Positions 5,311 to 7,803 of a DNA stretch of 7,803 nucleotides are shown here, in pieces. The stretch is from assembly GCA_937888925.1 (NCBI GenBank), contig CALARM010000060.1, positions 1 through 7,803 on the forward strand, in the 5' to 3' direction. The DNA comes from an uncultured Synergistia bacterium (GTDB lineage Bacteria > Eremiobacterota > SpSt-956 > JAKJGF01). Both the position numbers and the translations under genes were made by a program. Position 1 is the stretch's first letter; every line of letters begins with the position of its first letter. A model generated the notes under the pieces. It ran no database searches, was not told the DNA's origin, and saw only the letters and a list, made by a program, of their open reading frames with translations.

Positions 5311-5418
5311 ATAAGGTATGGGAAAAAAGAGGAAAAATTCATTATAATACTTGATATTGACAGGGTTTTCTCTACAGAAGAACTTATAATGCTTCAGGGA
5401 AATGAAGAGCAAATATAA
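5311..5418 (+). pseudogene. cheW: Fossil C-terminus of a cheW gene
   Basis: Read in the frame starting at 5311, this stretch encodes 35 residues ending in TAA (5416-5418). They include GKKEEKFIIILDIDRVFS and then TEEL, which is the pattern of the last strand and tail of CheW (compare the usual G-x-x-x-x-x-FI-ILDIDKVLS-EEL). A stop (TAA 5308-5310) lies immediately upstream in frame, and the preceding 120 or so residues expected of CheW are missing. No start codon with a ribosome site is available in this frame. The stop lies 20 bp before the MCP start, an arrangement that mirrors the tight mcp-cheW spacing downstream. It is therefore probably what remains of a cheW that preceded the MCP gene and lost its 5' portion by deletion or element insertion. 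Confidence 0.75.
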
Positions 5419-5438
5419 AACGGCAGGAGGTTATTTTC

Positions 5439-7646
5439 ATGTTAGAATCAATGAAACTCGGCACAAAGCTCATAGTAGCTTTTCTTATTATTACTGTTAT
5501 TACACTGGCAGTGGGTATTGCAGGATATGCAGGTGTAAGTATTATAATGAAAAGTGTACATGAAATCGGAATCGTAAGGCTTCCCAGTGTACAGGGCTTA
5601 TTTATGGTCAGTGAAGCTCAGACTGCTATTGACAGTGCAGAAAATGCCCTTCTTGCGAAAAATCTGGATGCCGCCGGAAGAAAAGCAGCCTATGATAGAT
5701 TTGATGCGGCAAAAAAAAGGGCGGACGAAGGATGGAAGATTTATGAACCCTTACCTCAGACAGTTGAAGAAGCAGGCCTGTGGAAAGAGTTTGTGCCTGC
5801 CTGGGATAAATGGTGGAAAGATCATGAAGACTATGTAAAAATAGCAAAAGAATATGAAGCAAAACCTTCGGACGAACTTTATAATAAAATGAGCAATCAG
5901 GCACTGGTTATAAATGCTGCTTCATTTGCTCCTGCAGAAGATCTTCTGAATAAAATCATTGATTTGAATATAAACATAGGAGATGAAGCGGTAAAAAAAT
6001 CAAATATTGATTCCAGAAATGTCACAATATTCCTTATTGTGTCCATACTGGCAGGTATTCTGGCATCTACCGTCCTTGCTTATTTTATTACAGGCAATAT
6101 TAAATCCATACTGGAAAGTCTTTTTTCTGAAACAAAAAAACTTATAGACTCGGCTCTTGCAGGTAAACTGGATGTAAGAGGTGAACCGGACAGAATAAAC
6201 TTCGAGTTCAGACCCATCGTAGTCGGTATTAATGAAACACTGGATGCCGTCATAGGGCCTCTTAATATGGCTGCAGAATATATTGACAGGATAAGTAAAG
6301 GCGATATTCCGCAAAAAGTCACAGAGAAATACCAGGGAGATTTCAATGAAATCAAAAACAATATAAATACCTGTATAGATGCAGTTAATAATCTTATAAG
6401 AGACGCAAATATGTTATCCTCTGCAGCACTTGAAGGAAAACTTGATATTCGTGCCGATGCGTCACGCCATGAAGGAGATTTCAGGAAAATTATTCAGGGT
6501 GTAAATAATACACTTGATGCCATAATAGGCCCTCTGAATATGGCTGCAGAATATGTAGACCGCATCAGTAAAGGAGATATGCCGGGAAAGATAAGTGCCC
6601 AGTATAAAGGGGACTTCAATGAAATCAAAAATAATATAAATTTACTTATTGATGCACTTAACAATGTTACAGATATGGCAGGAGAAATAGCATCAGGTAA
6701 TTTAATGGTAGATCCGAGGGAACGATCAGCAGAAGACAGATTGATGGAAGCACTGAAACAGATGGTTATAAACCTGAGAGAGGTTGTAACGAACGTAAAA
6801 AGCTCTGCTACCAATGTAGCATCAGGAAGTGAACAGATGAGTTCCACTTCGGAACAAATGTCTCAGGGAGCGACAGAACAGGCGGCTTCTGCAGAAGAGG
6901 CTTCTTCTTCCATGGAACAGATGTCTGCAAATATAAAACAGAATGCCGATAATGCCGGCCAGACGGAAAAGATTGCCTCAAAATCGGCAGAAGATGCAAA
7001 GGAAGGAGGTAAAGCAGTAACAGAAACAGTGGCAGCTATGAAAGAAATTGCAGAAAAAATCTCTATCATAGAAGAAATTGCCAGGCAAACCAATATGCTT
7101 GCTCTGAATGCGGCTATTGAAGCAGCGAGGGCAGGAGAACATGGAAAAGGTTTTGCAGTAGTAGCTGCCGAGGTTCGTAAACTCGCCGAGCGAAGCCAGC
7201 AGGCAGCAAAGCAGATAAGCCAGCTTGCTTCTACAAGTGTGGACATAGCAGAAAAAGCAGGCAATATGCTTGCAAAAATCGTACCTGACATACAGAAAAC
7301 AGCAGAACTTGTTCAGGAAATAAGTGCTGCCAGCAAGGAGCAGAGTACAGGGGCAGAACAGATTAACAGAGCCATACAGCAGTTAGATAAAGTCATTCAG
7401 CAGAATGCAGGAGCTTCAGAAGAAATGGCATCTACTTCAGAGGAGCTTTCCTCACAGGCACAGCAGCTTCAGAGTATTATAGCTTTTTTCAGACTGGATA
7501 TGACGGAAAATTCACCTCAGAAGAAAATTTCCGGTAAAATATCAAATAAAAAAACAACAAAAGCAATTACAATGAAATCACCGAAAGCAGAATTTGCCAT
7601 AGATCTGACAGGTGATGAGGAAGATAAAGAATATATAAAATTTTAA
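5439..7646 (+). CDS. Methyl-accepting chemotaxis protein with tandem HAMP-like repeats
   Basis: This 735-aa inner-membrane chemoreceptor detects a signal outside the cytoplasmic membrane and controls CheA through CheW. TM1 covers about residues 10-33. A mostly helical periplasmic domain of about 160 residues (34-193) looks like a four-helix-bundle MCP sensor. TM2 covers about 195-218. Two 91-residue HAMP-like units follow (243-333 and 334-424), each with a conserved [13 protein letters not shown] segment and a [13 protein letters not shown] segment. The cytoplasmic signalling hairpin is textbook, with its tip at about 545-586 ([20 protein letters not shown] through [18 protein letters not shown]), flanked by Glu/Gln/Ser-rich methylation helices. 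The tail ends in EEDKEYIKF and has no CheR-docking pentapeptide. AGGAGG (5425-5430) is 8 nt before the ATG. cheW follows 18 bp downstream, so the two form an operon. Ligand unknown. Confidence 0.95.
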   Translation: MLESMKLGTKLIVAFLIITVITLAVGIAGYAGVSIIMKSVHEIGIVRLPSVQGLFMVSEAQTAIDSAENALLAKNLDAAGRKAAYDRFDAAKKRADEGWKIYEPLPQTVEEAGLWKEFVPAWDKWWKDHEDYVKIAKEYEAKPSDELYNKMSNQALVINAASFAPAEDLLNKIIDLNINIGDEAVKKSNIDSRNVTIFLIVSILAGILASTVLAYFITGNIKSILESLFSETKKLIDSALAGKLDVRGEPDRINFEFRPIVVGINETLDAVIGPLNMAAEYIDRISKGDIPQKVTEKYQGDFNEIKNNINTCIDAVNNLIRDANMLSSAALEGKLDIRADASRHEGDFRKIIQGVNNTLDAIIGPLNMAAEYVDRISKGDMPGKISAQYKGDFNEIKNNINLLIDALNNVTDMAGEIASGNLMVDPRERSAEDRLMEALKQMVINLREVVTNVKSSATNVASGSEQMSSTSEQMSQGATEQAASAEEASSSMEQMSANIKQNADNAGQTEKIASKSAEDAKEGGKAVTETVAAMKEIAEKISIIEEIARQTNMLALNAAIEAARAGEHGKGFAVVAAEVRKLAERSQQAAKQISQLASTSVDIAEKAGNMLAKIVPDIQKTAELVQEISAASKEQSTGAEQINRAIQQLDKVIQQNAGASEEMASTSEELSSQAQQLQSIIAFFRLDMTENSPQKKISGKISNKKTTKAITMKSPKAEFAIDLTGDEEDKEYIKF
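6165..6710 (+). repeat. Internal 91-codon tandem duplication in the MCP gene
   Basis: Codons 243-333 and 334-424 are aligned without gaps at a 273-bp period. In the best-conserved 44-residue core (267-310 against 358-401), 35 residues are identical. The duplicated unit corresponds to a HAMP-like helical module (Pfam HAMP_2-type pattern by memory). The DNA copies have many silent differences, so the duplication is not recent. Confidence 0.8.
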
Positions 7647-7664
7647 TGAAGGAGGTTTTATAAA

Positions 7665-7803
7665 ATGGCTGTATCAGGAATCACAGAAACAAGACAGTAT
7701 CTGACATTTATCCTTGACGGAGAACTATTTGCCCTGGATATATCAAAAGTAAGGGAGGTTCTGGATTATACAAAAATTACGAGAGTCCCTCAGATGCCGG
7801 AAT
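7665..7803 (+). CDS. cheW: CheW chemotaxis adaptor, 5' part (runs off the window)
   Basis: CheW is the cytoplasmic SH3-like adaptor that links MCP hairpin tips to the kinase CheA. Only the first 46 residues are present. They contain the typical opening strands: QYLTFILDGELFALDISKV (11-29), followed by REVLDYTKITRVPQMPE (30-46), where the partner-docking surface begins. AAGGAGG (7649-7655) lies 9 nt upstream of ATG 7665, a strong ribosome site supporting this start. The gene begins 18 bp after the MCP stop codon and is certainly read on the same transcript. It is the intact counterpart of the cheW fossil upstream of the MCP. The rest, about 100-120 residues, should lie beyond the window. Confidence 0.93.
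   Translation, partial: MAVSGITETRQYLTFILDGELFALDISKVREVLDYTKITRVPQMPE

Noticed and set aside
5357..5390. TTGACA (5357-5362) and TATAAT (5385-5390) as a promoter for the MCP gene
   Set aside because: Both hexamers match consensus, but the 22-bp spacing is too long and both lie in the cheW fossil, where coding constraint explains them.
6459..6465. GCGTCAC in the MCP gene as a heptamer family member
   Set aside because: It is a single unit inside conserved coding sequence (DASRHEGDF) and fits chance.
6863..7291. Antisense frame of 142 codons opposite the MCP signalling domain
   Set aside because: It is a shadow of the strongly coding MCP strand, with no ribosome site or family resemblance.

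Overview
The window is an AT-rich stretch of chromosome, probably from a Gram-negative, motile or formerly motile bacterium. It encodes a signal-peptide-bearing protein that looks like an outer-membrane beta-barrel, a methyl-accepting chemotaxis protein (MCP), CheW and a CheR-like methyltransferase. Every confident gene lies on the + strand. Kinase/HEAT proteins, MCPs of this type and short GC-rich heptamer repeats between AT-rich genes suggest an environmental lineage such as Desulfobacterota or a candidate phylum. The lineage is a guess; no rRNA or other marker is present.

Layout: 1-398 is a repeat-rich leader with GTGACGC heptamer arrays in both orientations, a good sigma70-type promoter (247-275) and a short element (290-313) that recurs at 5280-5303. 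Next come a Ser/Thr-kinase-like protein with C-terminal HEAT repeats and a damaged DFG motif (399-1850), then a strong intrinsic terminator (1907-1942). A probable outer-membrane protein follows (2027-2878). Then there is a co-directional group: short CheR-like methyltransferase (3100-3702), metallo-beta-lactamase-fold hydrolase (3778-4392) and a divergent ThyX (4427-4999). The 439-bp gap 5000-5438 holds a perfect 21-bp inverted repeat bounding a 151-bp MITE-like element, the second copy of the leader element, and the fossil C-terminus of a cheW gene (5311-5418). It is followed by an MCP with two 91-residue HAMP-like repeats (5439-7646) and an intact cheW start running off the window (7665-7803).

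The MCP and CheW should form a chemosensory array unit, and the cheW fossil shows the locus was once cheW-mcp-cheW. The CheR-like protein could modify MCPs, but it is short and not in the same transcript. The kinase-like protein is probably an independently transcribed signalling or scaffold protein. Hydrolase and ThyX are close enough (34 bp) to be co-transcribed.

The most notable points are three proteins with altered active-site motifs (kinase DFG to NFS, ThyX lacking several flavin/dUMP ligands, CheR with a changed SAM motif and no N-terminal domain), the cheW fossil beside small repeats, and heptamer repeats concentrated between genes. No complete new defence or mobile system, CRISPR array, tRNA or rRNA was seen.
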